Shown here one piece after another: positions 20,759-32,570 of a DNA stretch of 64,000 bases. Origin of the DNA: Dermatemys mawii (lineage: Eukaryota > Chordata > Testudines > Dermatemydidae); NCBI GenBank assembly GCA_007922305.1, contig ML677387.1:1280227-1344226 (forward strand), in the 5' to 3' direction. Position 1 is the first letter of the stretch. Every line of letters starts with the position of its first letter. The notes beneath the pieces were generated by a model. That model ran no database searches and was not told the origin of the DNA. It saw only the letters and a program-made list of their open reading frames with translations. The position numbers and the translations under genes were made by a program.

Positions 20759-23561
20759 TGGGAAGATGCAGCATTTCTAGCTACCTGCAGCAGCCTCTGA
20801 GAGAAGGGATACTGCGCTGGGACCCCTGTGGGTTACTAGGCAGAAGCTAAAAGCATCACCAACTTTAAGGGGGATCTTTGTGTCTGGGGAAATTTATTGT
20901 CCCCTGACTTTCCTGGACATAGAGGCCCTTGCACAGTGCCCTGCTTCTTGATTATCAGAGGTGTCTATGTGGTGTGAACACCAGTTTTCTCCCTTGCACG
21001 GACCAGCTGCTCCCCCTTAGCAATGCCAGCAACATCATAATGAAGACCTTGGAGGGAGGCTCCGGATAACTGCACAGACCCCAAGCAGTGAGGCTGGCTG
21101 AAAATCCATGGCTGTGGCTCACGACTAGTCTCCCATTGAGCCGGGAGGCCATTGGGAGGTCGTTGGTTTCCACAGGTGTCTTAGGGCTCTTGGGCCCAGT
21201 GCTATAAAAGGAGAGAGGCGAAGTGCTGTCAGAGATGCTGACCTTGGGGAGAGATGTCCCATCTGCCCGTCTCCGACGGATACCCAACAGTGACCCGATG
21301 GGCTTGGGAGAAGGCGGAACTGTGCCAGGTGTTGCCTTTCAGAGGCTGAAGGTCCTTCCTGCCCATCCCCAGTGCTGGCAGGGCCAGGGGGAATGTTCAA
21401 ATTCTCAGGGTACTTTGGGGAGTGTTAGGGAGAACTCCAGTGTCTCACCCCATTCTCTCCCTTCCTCGGGATCTCTGCGCAGGGCTAGGTGTGAGCAATC
21501 TGCTGCATTGGGCTGCACGATCCCTGTGCTGCCAGCACTAGCTCAGCACTGCACAGAACTCCCTGGGTGCTGGAGAAAACGCAGCCGGCTCTGCTCTCTT
21601 TGGGGGGAAAGGGAAGGGTCTGGAATTAGGGAATGTTATTGGATGCCCCAATCTCTGCCTGGCTAAGAATGAAAACTTTAGTTCTCTGACACTCAAAAGC
21701 AGCCCTCACTGCAGCTGCCTCGTGACAGCCCTGTGCAGCTCTCTTCCCCACAGCACCCTGCTCCAGCACCCTTCCGCTGCTCTCCCCATTACCCCACCCA
21801 CAACCCAGGCACCCCAGTTCCCAGGCGACCAGAGTCTGCAGACTCTGCAGTGCAGGAGGATCTGAGCAACTCTCTTCCGCCAGGAGCAGGCGGTTCTAGG
21901 AGCCCATTCCCCACTCCGAGGAGGAACATCCGCTGCCCTTGGAAATGGGAGACAACCCCTGCTGTGAGCACCAGGAGCTCAGTTCTCCCTCCCAGCCCTG
22001 GGATGGGACCACAACCACCCCCTCTCCCAGTCCGGCCAGGCCCCATCCTGCTCATGCTGGAGTCACAGGAGCTGTGGCACTGGTTTCCCTGGGAGCAGAG
22101 CTACGCCCCAACTCTTCTCCGAGGAGTAGAAAACTGACCCCGGCTGAAGCTTGAATTGCTGTGAGCCCCTGTCCCTCTCAGGCTGAGGAGAAAGCTCCCA
22201 GAGCTCCCTTTCCTTCCCTACCTTTCCAGCTGCCGGCTCCTCCCGGATTTCTCTGGTGCTTCGGCTCTCCCCACGCTACCTGCGCCTTGCTCCTTGGGAA
22301 GCAGCGAACAAGCCCTGCACAGGGAAGGAGCTGTGGGGAAGGAAGGGGCCGGCCAGCAGCGGAGCGGGACAGACAGCGGGGGGCGGGGGGTATCTTTCCG
22401 AAGGCTACGAGCTAAAAGGAAAAGGATGTTTTGTAATATTTGGCGAGCACTTCGCAGGCAGAGAGAGGAAATCAGCCGTGCCCTAGGGAGCGCAGAGGCA
22501 CCACTCTGGCCCAGGCTTACAGATCAGCAGCTCCTGAGCTTGTCTGCAATTGAGTCTCGCAGTTTAAAGCCCTGTCCAGACCTTGTATCTTACTCCCGCC
22601 GCCCCCCGTTAATTTTTTTTTTTTTTTAGCAGAGGCCCCATTGGCGTCATGCCCTAGAAATGTGCTCGTGGGATACTTGGCAGGCAGGGCCTCTCCCCAG
22701 GAGAGAATCTCTCCTCTTACAAAAAAGCCGGGTCACGTGTTCACCAGTCTCTGGCTTGCGAGGGGAAATAAGGGGGCTTCGGCGATGTCCTTCCTGGTCC
22801 ATACAACTCCCACAGAGCTGGGAGAGGAGAACTGAGTCCTGGTGAAAGGTGCATGATCTGACAGGCAGCCGGGAGGCGGGGGTGCCTCATCCAGCGTGGG
22901 GAGCAACGCTACAGACCTGGCTCCTGCTGCTCTACTAATGGACCTCAGGGAGCGGGGTCTGCTCAGCATTGGTCTGACTGCCAGCAACGGGGGTAGTGGA
23001 TCACTAGCTGGGAAGAGAAAGGGGGGGCAGAGGCGATGAATCCCCAGGGTGGGCTGTTTGCAGTTGCTGACCGGTGCCAAGTGTGTGCAGTTGTGTGTGG
23101 CCTGGGGCACGGGGCTCCATGACACAGAGGACTCACCCAGGAAGGGGGTCACTGGAGAGCTGGCATTGTCTGTCTGCTCCCATCTGCCCAAACAGCGTCT
23201 AGCCCACCCCCACCTCCTCACTCAGTGCAGGGGCACCAGGCCTGTGGGCTTGGCTCCCGTCAATGGTGCAGGTACCTAGACTCCCGCCAGCCTGCAGCTC
23301 AGCATCAGGACAAGTTACCCCAGAGATACGGGGCCAAACTCAGGCCCCGTGTCGGTGGTGGAGCTGATGGAGCGGCACCGGCTTCTTGCAGGTCTGAACT
23401 TGGCCCTGTTACTGATAACGGTGGTAGGGTTTGGAAGAGGCCGGGGACACTCAGAGGCAGGGACACTCCACAAGGGAGTCAGGATGACACCCACTGCTTC
23501 TGTGCCTTGGGGCATCAGCTAGGAGGGTCAGGGCAGGACTCCCCACCAGGGGAACATATCC
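20759..23561. other. Mostly unique sequence, GC-richer at 21.7-22.5 kb
   Basis: No exon was recognised. About 21720-22480 is GC-rich with scattered CpG and several frames of 80-140 codons on both strands, none with a motif. A T run lies at 22612-22627. It could hold a distal promoter or enhancer, but nothing in the sequence shows this. Confidence 0.35.
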
Positions 23562-23668
23562 TACTTCACGGGTTATTACTACTACCACTTGGGGTAGAAG
23601 CAGCCACTCTATGCCAGGCACCCTCCAAACACGTCAGAACAGTCCCTGCCCCATGGGCCAGCACGTTC
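23562..23668 (-). repeat. L2-type LINE 3' tail fragment
   Basis: The plus strand has ATGCCAGGCACC and then CAGTCCCTGCCCCATGGG. The spacing fits the reverse complement of an L2-like 3' end. Confidence 0.5.
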
Positions 23669-23841
23669 CTTGGACGCATCAGACAGGCGCTGGAGGCAGC
23701 ATTACCAGACTGCAGCCCTGCAGAGTACAGGCGAGTGGGACCTGCTGGCTACTCTGGTTCTGCCTCTCAGCTGGGAGCTAAGGAAACTGCGTGAAGAGAG
23801 GCGTCAGGGTCCTCCAGACACTGCCCAGAGCCCGCCCTGTT

Positions 23842-24110
23842 GGGGCACGTCTGCACTAGGAAAAGGTGTGTTTGCACCTGAAATTAAGCAGACATTAGGT
23901 CAAATCCTAGTGAACACAAGGCAGCTTGAGGTTCTCCCATGAGTTCGCAGGTCGAGGTACAGTCTACAGGGGAGCCTAGGACTTACCTGGAGCTGTGAAC
24001 TCGTGGGAAAAACCATAACCTGCTTTGAGCGCACCCGGATTTTACCTGGTGTTAGTTACATGTTCACTACCAGGAGGTTAGAGCCTCATATCCCAGTGAA
24101 GACAAGGCCC
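23842..24110. mobile_element. Short DNA element with inverted ends
   Basis: The left end GGGGCACGTCTGCACTAGGA and the right end TCCCAGTGAAGACAAGGCCC are imperfect inverted repeats. The style matches turtle miniature elements with a GTCTTCACTGGGA terminus. Target duplications are not readable. The element at 48897-49142 has related ends. Confidence 0.6.
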
Positions 24111-24745
24111 GGGTAGATGCGCGCTCTGCGGAGGGGGTGACTTGCTCTGCTTGCTCATCTGAGGTTTCCCCACAAGGTGGTAGCATTATTATTCCAAAAG
24201 GTCTCCCTGCCGGAATACGGGCCTGTTTTCAGCAGCAGAGGGCTGAGTTCTGAACAGCCTCTTAAGAGCCCCCAGTTCAATGGGGCTGGACTAGCTTTGC
24301 AGGGCCCCGTCACTCTGCCCAGATTTTCAAACGAACTCCTGCTGTGCCATTGTTCCAGGGCCCTGCGCAGGGATCTCCTGCTGGTGGAACTGGCATTTCC
24401 CAGGCCTAGACCTACACTCCAGGATCTCTAGCACTGGAATAAAATCCCCAAGCCCAAGCATCGATGGAAAACAAGTGCCCTGGGCCAGGGACACTTTCTG
24501 TGATGGTGCTGCGGGATGGCTTGGCTGCCGCACGCATTGTCCCCTTGGCACCCCTAGCCTAGTGTCGTTATTGGTCTTGCAGCAGGGCCTGGGAACCTCT
24601 GTCAAGGCCCAGCGCCCTCTTGGGCTAGCACGGAACAATGGGCTGTAACAAAATAAACAGCCCCAGACACGAGATTGCCAGCCCCAAATGTGAAAAAAAA
24701 CCATGAGTTAATCATGAAACACGAGATTGGCTTAAAAACTCATGA

Positions 24746-24901
24746 AGTGACAAAGAGTCCTGTGGCACCTTAAAGACTAACTAAAATTTTTTTAGAGCAT
24801 AAGCTTTCGTGGGCTAATACCCACTTCGTCGGATGCATGACGTGCCACAGGACTCTTTGTCACTTCTGCAATTCCAGACTAACATGGCTACCCCTCTGAT
24901 T
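24746..24901 (-). mobile_element. Retroposed repeat with hammerhead-ribozyme-like core, 15-bp target duplication
   Basis: The unit is flanked by a perfect 15-bp direct repeat, CTTAAAAACTCATGA (24731-24745 and 24902-24916). Its first part, AAGTGACAAAGAGTCCTGTG continuing to GGCAC at 24768, returns as a perfect 24-bp inverted copy at 24842-24865. Between the arms the minus strand has a hammerhead-like core: CCGACGA, a 5-bp helix GTGGG/CCCAC, then GAAA and the palindrome AGCT, with GCAT/ATGC able to close the outer helix. Penelope-like retroelements are known to carry hammerhead motifs, so I tentatively place it as the terminal region of such an element. No reverse transcriptase is present in this copy. 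Confidence 0.75.
24797..24836 (-). ncRNA. Hammerhead ribozyme-like motif (degenerate)
   Basis: On the minus strand the order is stem I half GCAT, core CCGACGA (consensus CTGANGA, one change), a perfect stem II GTGGG-loop-CCCAC, core GAAA, AGCT, T at the expected cleavage position, and ATGC completing stem I. The self-complementary AGCT suggests that stem III forms between two molecules or is minimal. The T-to-C change at the second core position should reduce or abolish cleavage. This is a motif reading by eye with no covariance-model score. Confidence 0.6.
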
Positions 24902-25429
24902 CTTAAAAACTCATGAGACTTCAGGAATCCTCCTCCTCCTCACTGCTGGGTTCTGAGTGGAGCGGGTGTAACCCCATCTCTGTAACCCGCCCGGGCTGGA
25001 AACGTCCTTCATTTCGGAATGAAAGTGGAGTTTCCTGTAGTCACAGACTCCAGCAGGCGCGGCCCCAAGAAAGACCCCACATGTCGTGACACTCAGTCAG
25101 GCCACACCTTACCCAGCGTCTGTCATTTGCTACTGAGAGGTCAATTTCGTCTCCCCTGGGCCCCCCACACCAGCCTCCATCCCCCACTGGTTAAACTTTC
25201 AAACGAGCACCTTCATGCTCTCTCCCACACTGCCCCCATTGCTTGGGAGGATCTCCCTGGGACTATCTGCAAACTACCTCACGATCCACTTTCAAACGTT
25301 CCTCCAAATCCTCGTCCACGGTGATACTTACATAAAACTTGACAATCGGTGGCTGCCGGTGCACTGGGACCACTGCTTCTCATGATGTCATTCCTTCCTC
25401 TCCTTCCCAATCTGGCCATGTAGCCAGCT

Positions 25430-25562
25430 GGTGTCTCGTCTTATGCTTAGCTTTGTAAGTCCTTGGGGCAGGGACCATCTTTTCGTTCTGTGTTTGTACA
25501 TCACCTAGCACCAGAGGGGCCTGGATTAGCACCTAGGAGCCATCTCGTAAGATAAATAATCA
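25430..25562 (+). repeat. L2-type LINE 3' tail
   Basis: The plus strand reads GTCTCGTCTTATGCTTAG, CTTGGGGCAGGGACCATC, TGTTTGTACATCACCTAGCA and ends in ATAAATAATC. This order matches the conserved 3' end of L2-like LINEs in amniotes. Confidence 0.75.
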
Positions 25563-25865
25563 AATCATTGTCATCATGGGCAAGACTGGAGACAGGAGGC
25601 AACAGGTGAACAAAAGAGACAAACAAGACAGGAGGTTGTGGGGCTAATACAAGTCAACCAATGTTTCAGCCCCAGAAGTGAATATTTCTGAGATCTAGGA
25701 GCACGTGAAACAAAGTGTTTGGTCACCTTGGCTCTTTTAGTCGATTGTGAACCAATACTCTACGTGGTTGGGAGTAGAGTGAGTAAATTGGCTCTCAGTG
25801 CTGGTTCTTCTCGTGTAAGGTAGCTCCCTTCTCTTCGGGTGCCTGTATCTGTCGTTTTCACTCCA

Positions 25866-25960
25866 TGCATCCGGAGAAGCGGGTTTTTTACCCACAAAAG
25901 CTTATGCCCAAATAAATCTGTTAGTCTTCAAGGTGGCACCAGCCTCCGTGGTGGTGTTGT
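25866..25960 (+). mobile_element. Second hammerhead-bearing repeat fragment
   Basis: The plus strand runs GCATCCGGAGAAGCGGG, TTTTTTACCCACAAAAGC, TTATGCCCAAATAAATCTGT and then GTTAGTCTTCAAGGTGGCAC. It is the same general design as the minus strand of 24746-24901 but a different subfamily, opposite in orientation and about 1 kb away. Ribozyme core positions (25867-25907) are more decayed: CCGGAGA for CTGANGA and AAAA for GAAA. Ends are not defined. Confidence 0.65.
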
Positions 25961-27485
25961 GAGAACTGTCCAGGCACTCCACACAATCTGGCAGGAGGCA
26001 AGTGCCCAAGGACCAGGCTGGGGGTGGAGGGAAAGCGAAAAATGAAATGCGATTTCATCGTCTTTAATGCTCACCGTGTTTCCCTACAGAACGGCCCCTC
26101 CGAGCTGGGTGAGCAAAGCAGAGAGTGATTCACGGGGCTCAGTTCCCAGCTGGGCCCCGCCAGGAGCCTGCAGAGGGAGCACAAGGAAAGGAAATGAAGG
26201 CAGAGGGGTCTGCAGAGGAGCCATTTCAGCTTGGCAAGGAAAGTTGCTGGGGGTGGTGAAAGGGACAAACCGCCTGCCGAGGGGGGTGGGGGGTCATTGC
26301 TGGGGTGTGTGGCGGGAGAGGCTGCTTGGAATGAGCCACACACGCTGGGGGCTTGGTTTTCTCAGTCAGGTCCCATAAACCTGGGCTGAACTGAGCTCCC
26401 CTGCTCTCTCCAGATTCTCTCTCCTGTGGGGAATGGGGGCAGGAAGGGGGCACTTGGCAGGGCGGGGGGTTCAAAGCTGTTTGGAAAAGGGAGGGGAACA
26501 GTGTGTGCGAGAGGAGTCTGCATCCTTTGGCATTGCCTGCCAGTCACGCTGTGCCCCGCCCCAGGATACATACCCTACCCTGCCCCCCTCTCGCCTCGCT
26601 CTGCTCCCAACACTAGCTGCAGAATGGCCTTTCCCAGGGGGGCTCTCCTGGGTAGCGGGCTGCAGGGGTGTTGGTGGAGGGGTGGGGATTCACCCAGGTG
26701 ACCTCTGCTGTGCTGGCTTTAAAACGGCAGCTTGAATCAAACACGCCACTCGGTCTCATTTGGAAGAGTCTCTTGCTCATCCATCCCTGGTGGCCACATC
26801 CTGATAACAGCTCTGCCTAGCTTAGAGCGCCTGTCACCACAGCATCGGATTGCCCGCCACACCAGAAAAGTAACCCGCGGTCGTAGACCATTACGCACGC
26901 CCGGACCGTTGGCAGGTGGGAGGAGGGAGGACACAAGAGAGGAAGTTTGCCCTTGGCCCCCATATGCAAAGGACTTCAGACTGAGTGGCATTCCACCTTG
27001 CAGGTTCGGCCATGCCGCTCCCAGAAATCTGGCCCAATGGCCCCTCCGTCACAGGGGAGGAGCAGCTGGGCCAAACCTGAGGGGCGCCAGGCTTAGGTTG
27101 CAGGGAGAGTGGTTCTGCTGCGCATATGGTATCAAGAATGCCTGAAGGTCTTCGTCCTTAGTTAAGGACGGGGTCCTGATTGGAGAAGGCTCTTTGGTAC
27201 GTGTGTAACAAAACAGGGGAGCACTCCCCCTGGAACTACCCAGCGGCTGAAAGGCACCGATGGGCTTCAGTATCCTCGTGAGCCGCACTCTGATTCTGTC
27301 CCACTTCACCCAGAGGAAAGCTCTTCCTGCAAGTCAAAGAAGGAACCCCAACCCACCCCAGCGGAGTCTCTGAGACCCTGAGCGTGCGTATTGCCATGGA
27401 GGGGAGCAAGAGAGTGGATTGTTCCCATCAGAAACCGCGCATTAAAAATGAAACTGGTTTGGACGGGGCAGCGTGTAGATTAGCA
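25961..27485. other. Unique, moderately GC-rich sequence
   Basis: G-rich around 26270-26480. Some CpG occurs at 26820-27070. Frames of up to 137 codons show no recognisable domain. Confidence 0.35.
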
Positions 27486-28210
27486 CAGGGCTGGTGCAAA
27501 GATATTTTGCGCCCTAGGCAAAACTTCCACCTTGCGCCCCTCATTCCCCGCCGCTCGGAGCATCGCTTATTATAACCTTTCAAAATACTTTCAAAAATAC
27601 ACCCTTCCTTCATTCGCTTATAACAAAATCTACTACATTTTATTCTACCTTTAGAATATCCAATTACTGTTATTAATAACATTAGAATGGTGGCTACTCC
27701 GTCATACAGCAACAACTGACAATATCAATAGGACAGATTTCAACTACTACATGTGCATATTCACACATAAATATATACACTCAAATACTTCACACACAAT
27801 TGACACAAAGCATTAGCGAAATGATGCAGCAACACTTGCCAGAGTCTTAGATCTGAAACAACTCAACAGAAATAGTTCGCCTCAGTCGACAACCTCTGAA
27901 AACTAGTAAACTGAGCATTGTAAACAGCCTGTCGGAACGGGAAAGGGCTGCGCACGACGAGAAAAATGACGTCATTGCCACTTTGTACGGTAGTGAAGCA
28001 GGACGCTTGTACCCGCAATGCAGAGCTGGCCTAGGCTATAGCTGTAATGAACGAGAGAACGACAAGTTAAAATGCACGTTCAACAACGTTTCTCTTTTCT
28101 TTATTCATTCGTTTTCCAGCAATAGTGTAAAAAAAAATTCGGGGCACCACTTTTTGGCGCCCCCAAATCTTGGCGCCCTAAACGGCCACCTAGTTCGCCT
28201 AGCAGCCCTG
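27486..28210. mobile_element. hAT-like DNA element of about 725 bp
   Basis: The ends are CAGGGCTGG followed by TTTTGCGCCCTAGGC, and GGCGCCCTAAACGGCC followed by CAGCCCTG. This gives short terminal inverted repeats and a wider inverted match of GCGCCCTA-type words. I recognise the ends from turtle repeats. The AT-rich centre is non-coding. It includes a perfect TGACGTCA palindrome (27967-27974). I could not read a convincing 8-bp duplication. Confidence 0.7.
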
Positions 28211-31200
28211 TGTGTGGAGTGCCGGTATGGACGGCTAGCACTGACTAGTCTCACCCAGGGGCTGCCCCGGCCTGTCCCTACAGCACAGGCATTTAGCTGC
28301 TAAGCTAGCTCGAGCTGGGGGGCACAGACGACATACGTTCCAGCAAGTCTCCCCATATGCTCCCTTCAGCAGAGGGCAGTGGTGTGTGCACATGTTCGCT
28401 TAATTACTGGCTGGCCTCCAGCGCCTAGGACGTCATCCCCAGTCTTGCTCTCTCTTTTCATCTGAAACTTCCTGTGATTTGTCATTTTCATTCTTTACCT
28501 CTTCAGCAGTGCAGAAAATTGGCACTTGATTTGCCCTGGGAGCTGATGCGCGGTAGATTAATTGACCCTTGTTGTATCCCCCATGTAACGTCTCGGTTAG
28601 TAAGCTCCTACTTGTGCCACATTCATTTCCTGTCCACTCATTGTCTTCTCGGCCCATTCAAGAGACCCTATTTGAGTTCAGCTCAGAGCCAAGAGTTCCA
28701 GAGAAAACACCCAGCTGCTGGGGATGATGGGAAGGGAGAGAGGCCTGAACTACACAGCTTTGCAGGCTCCAGTGGAGCTGGCTTTACAAACAGGCTTTCC
28801 TGCAACCTCAGTCATTCACTGTCTCCAAGGAGCAACAGACTGTGCATCACCCCAGCTCTTGAGAGGCCCTAACTCCCTGCGGGTGAGAGCTGAGCGGCTT
28901 CTAAGTCCCCCTCCCTGCGAGCTGCTCTCTGACCAGGCTGAGCTACTCTCTCTTCTGGGTTGTTCTCACTTCTGTTCCTCCTGAACCACTCAACAGACAA
29001 TTCTAAGAACGGCGACATTTCGGTGAGCTGCCTTTGGAACAACAGATCCCAGAGTAATGTAATTACCAGGGCCGCCCACGCGCTCGGCAGGAATCGCTCC
29101 AAACTCAGAGCTTCCACCACAATCCCAACTTTCCCAGTCATTTTCCAAAGGCCAGTTCCGGTTGTTTGCCTTTTTGTGTGCTGCAAGGACCTTAGAGCGC
29201 GTGTGTTGTTTTCGGCTGGGGGAATGCAGACTGTATGGAGCGGTAAGCACACAGCTTGCAATAAAAGCAAATGGACAGTGATCCCACAAATATGCTCTCG
29301 GATTAGCCCCATTGTCCTCTTTGCATCATTTGGGACACATGGGAGGGAAATGCAAGAGGAGCAACCTAACAGCGCAATTCAGAGCCCAATACAACTCCAT
29401 GTGTGGCTCATGACTCAGGCAGAGCTGCATTAGGACCGGGATCTTGCAGCAGACTAAGATCTTCCAGGAGAATTGGGACATTGTAGCACGGAGAGGAAAG
29501 ACCCAACTCTTATTTCTTGTCATTTAATGGGCCTTTTCCAGAAGCCCCAAGTGCATCTCTCTTTGAGCTCTGGAGACTTTTCATACTGTTTATTTGTTAG
29601 AGGTGCACTTACTGACTCAGTAGTTGCGTTGCTCCATATACAGCATACTGCACATAGGATAGGGAGCACAGCTGTAGGAACATTGCTATGGAGCTATCAG
29701 TTCTGTACTGTGCATCCTGAATGTTGCATGAAGGGAGAGTTTTTTGGACTGAATATGTTACTACTCACTGTGCATAGGGCCCTGGAGTCCTTCCAACAGT
29801 GGGAGAACAATGAGTTTTTATCTGCTGCTTTAGAGTTTGTATCCACGCCTACAGTGTGCCAGCTGGGAGCATGTTGGGACCAGATTCACATGCATGGAGC
29901 AATGGAAGAGACACTTCAAGGAGCGACAGGATAGCTAGAACCCAAAACTCAGTGAGAACTGCATGTGTAGCTGCTCCAATCTCTCTTCCCAAATGACCAC
30001 AACTTCCAGATCCTCCTTTTAACTTGCCCATGTGCCGTGGATTTGCTTCCCTGTGTTTTCATGACTTGAGCTCTGCTTGCTTCATGGAATCCTGTAGCCT
30101 GTGCGCCTTGCCGGACGGGCTCCAGCGGTAAGGTAGCTAATCCGTTTTTATAGCTGGGAGCAGATGTCTCCTGCGTCACAAGGAGCTTCTCTAAACATCA
30201 GCCTTTGCATTTGGCTCTCCGAGTTCGGCATGTGTGGAAGCGCTAGTCACTACTCCACACCAAATATGCCCTTCTGGCATTCAACACAGCCCCGCACTAT
30301 CATCTCTGGCGCAGCCCGGTCTTGGGGGAGTGACTTTTCCAGGTATTACTGGTGAGTGGGTGAGACATTGAACAATATCTCGAATTAAACTCTGGAGTCC
30401 AGATGGCTCCAGAATGGCTGCACTGTATGCACCAAGGCCGAGAGACAAAGTACCAGGACTCAAGATCGTTTTAGGCTCTGGGTTACACCGCACATAAAAG
30501 ATTAGGTGCTGGGTCCGAGCAGCGAGTGGCCCAGGGGAATTCACGCAGCAACCCCAGGGCCTTTGGGCTACCAGAACGTCTGGGCAGCAGCCAAATGGAC
30601 AGCCTGGCCCTAGGAAACGTGGTGCTTGGTCTGTGACGGTTGTGTGTCATGAGATGCCTTTTTGTTCCTCGAATAAGTCTGTGGAGAGGTGGGTGTGTCC
30701 TGGGGTCCTGCTGGGAGCATGGCCACTGCTGTGGGGTGAAAGGCTGACTGGTTTGGGGTTGTGGGGGGCACTTTCATTTCAATCTCTCCGTCCCAGACTG
30801 TGGAGCTGGGACTACAGACACTCTCCCGACTCACTCACTCCCTGGAACAGGGCGGCCAACTTGAGCCTGAACAGATGCCAGAATTTACCAATCACCAGCG
30901 CCCCTCCTCCCCCGCCATCAGCTCCTCCAACCTGTAGCATCTCCTACCTGCTGGCAGCCCCACTGATCAGCGTCTATGGGCAGAACCCTGGCTGCTTCCT
31001 CTACTAGTTCAAGGTCCTTCTGCACTTATCCTTCCCTCCACTGCAACTGTCCGGCTTCATACACCTACTTCCTTCGTGCACTGCGAGCACAAAACCTGTG
31101 AAGGAACAATGAGATTTTGGGACATGCACCCATTAGTCCCTATGGATCTTAGTGTGCTCTCACACTGCACCACCACAACTCCCGGCTGCTCACCCACAGT

Positions 31201-31789
31201 AACACAAATCTGGTTGTGTCAAAATCTGGAAAGCTGCCTATTTTGCGGGAGAACGTGCCTGTCCCTTAGAATGGGAAAGAGGAAAGAGTCATCTGCCAAA
31301 AGCAGACCTTGAAAGAGAGGAGTTGGAGAGTCAGTGCTACCCAACAGAGATCAAATTGAAGGGCCAAAATGAGCAGCTTTAAGAGCTCATTTTAAAACAA
31401 CAGGTAGAATGTATCCCTGATGTGACCCCACTGATGGCCATGGCCGAGGGGCCAGGTGGTTTTAACTAGAAAGGTTTAAGTGTTGCCTTCACTTGCGGGA
31501 GCTGCCCAGGGTATCACGGTGTGTGGCCAGTAAGAAGCTTTGCTGCCTTAGGATTTGGAAGCAGATACCATGTTTCATGGAAGGAGGCCAGGGGGCTGAA
31601 GCCAGGAGGAACACTAGTGGAGCTGACACGCCAAAGAGGCTCTCGCTGTAACTATATGGCTTTTCTGTAGCCATGCTGCAAGGCCTGAACCAAGGGCATT
31701 TTCTGCAGCCAGACTGAAGAAGCAGCAGCCATTAGCTGTCGGCCTGGAGTCACATACTCACATTCCATCTAAATGTATTTAAAAGATTC
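28211..31789. other. Long unique non-coding stretch
   Basis: No repeat family was recognised over about 3.5 kb, which is unusual for this window. Frames at 28960-29433 and 29473-29934 (157 and 153 codons) contain no domain motif and overlap frames on the other strand. It could hold conserved non-coding sequence, which needs an alignment to show. Confidence 0.35.
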
Positions 31790-32570
31790 ACACCAGGCTG
31801 GGAGGAGGGGACTTGCCCTAATAGTTCCCACTGTCACCAGATGAAGCATTGTCATTACACTTTCCTATTGTTTGACACTGGGATCTCTGTCTGGTTTGTA
31901 ATTGTTTCTGTCTGCTGTATAATTAATTGTACTAGGTGTAAATCAGTTAAGGTGGTGGGGTATGATTGGTTAGGTAATTTTGTTAGGATTGGTTAGTAAA
32001 ATTATACTAAGATAATTGGTTAAGATAAGCAAGACTCAAATTTCACTATAAGAACTGGGGTCCAAGAAGGACCTGGGGAGAGAAAGAAGCTCAGAAGCAG
32101 GAGGAAGGGGAAAAGGGCTGGAAGGAGACCAAAGGAGACAAGGAACCCCTGAGGAAAAGAACTCACCTCCAAGACCCAGCCTAAGATAAGAGCTGCCAGG
32201 ACTTTTCTGCACAACCCTAAGGTGCAGCAGCTAAGATCCAGAGACTGACCTTGCCTGGCCGACAGGAGAAGCCTGCCTGCCTGTCCCAGGATTGGGGAGA
32301 ATGACACTGTGTGCTTAGCTTGAGTATTCTGCTTGTTTGGGAATTGTCAATCAATAGAGGATAAGAATATTACTGGGTGAGGCTCTTTCAGTGGCTAAAG
32401 ATCCTGCCAACCCACAGGAAGATGTGCCCTGAGCCCTAGGAATTGGGTAAGGGGGGCTGTATAAATTAACAGGGTTGCACCTTGAGCCCTAGCAACTGGG
32501 TAAAGGTGTGTGTCCCTATAGTGTGGAAGGGAGAGAGGAATTTGTGCGGGTAACATCACCACTAACAGGA
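31790..32570 (+). mobile_element. Probable LTR of an endogenous retroelement
   Basis: The stretch resembles an LTR U3 region that I associate with turtle retroelements, with GTATAATTAATTGTACTAGG and then three GATTGG or AATTGG boxes. ATTGG (inverted CCAAT) occurs at 31965, 31988 and 32015, followed by CTATAAGA at 32046-32053 as a TATA-like box. This order and spacing look like a pol II promoter. Exact ends and target duplications could not be found, and no internal region was seen. Confidence 0.5.

Noticed and set aside
22294..22629. Frame starting MGSSEQ as a possible second myristoylated protein
   Set aside because: The start context is weak, the frame runs into a poly-T tract, and there is no splice donor at a sensible place.
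24720..24916. A CRISPR-like or prokaryotic palindromic repeat
   Set aside because: The inverted arms and 15-bp direct repeats are those of a single retroposed eukaryotic repeat. There are no spacers and no repeated array.
28960..29934. Frames of 157 and 153 codons
   Set aside because: No recognisable motif, no splice or start context that stands out, and a competing frame on the opposite strand.
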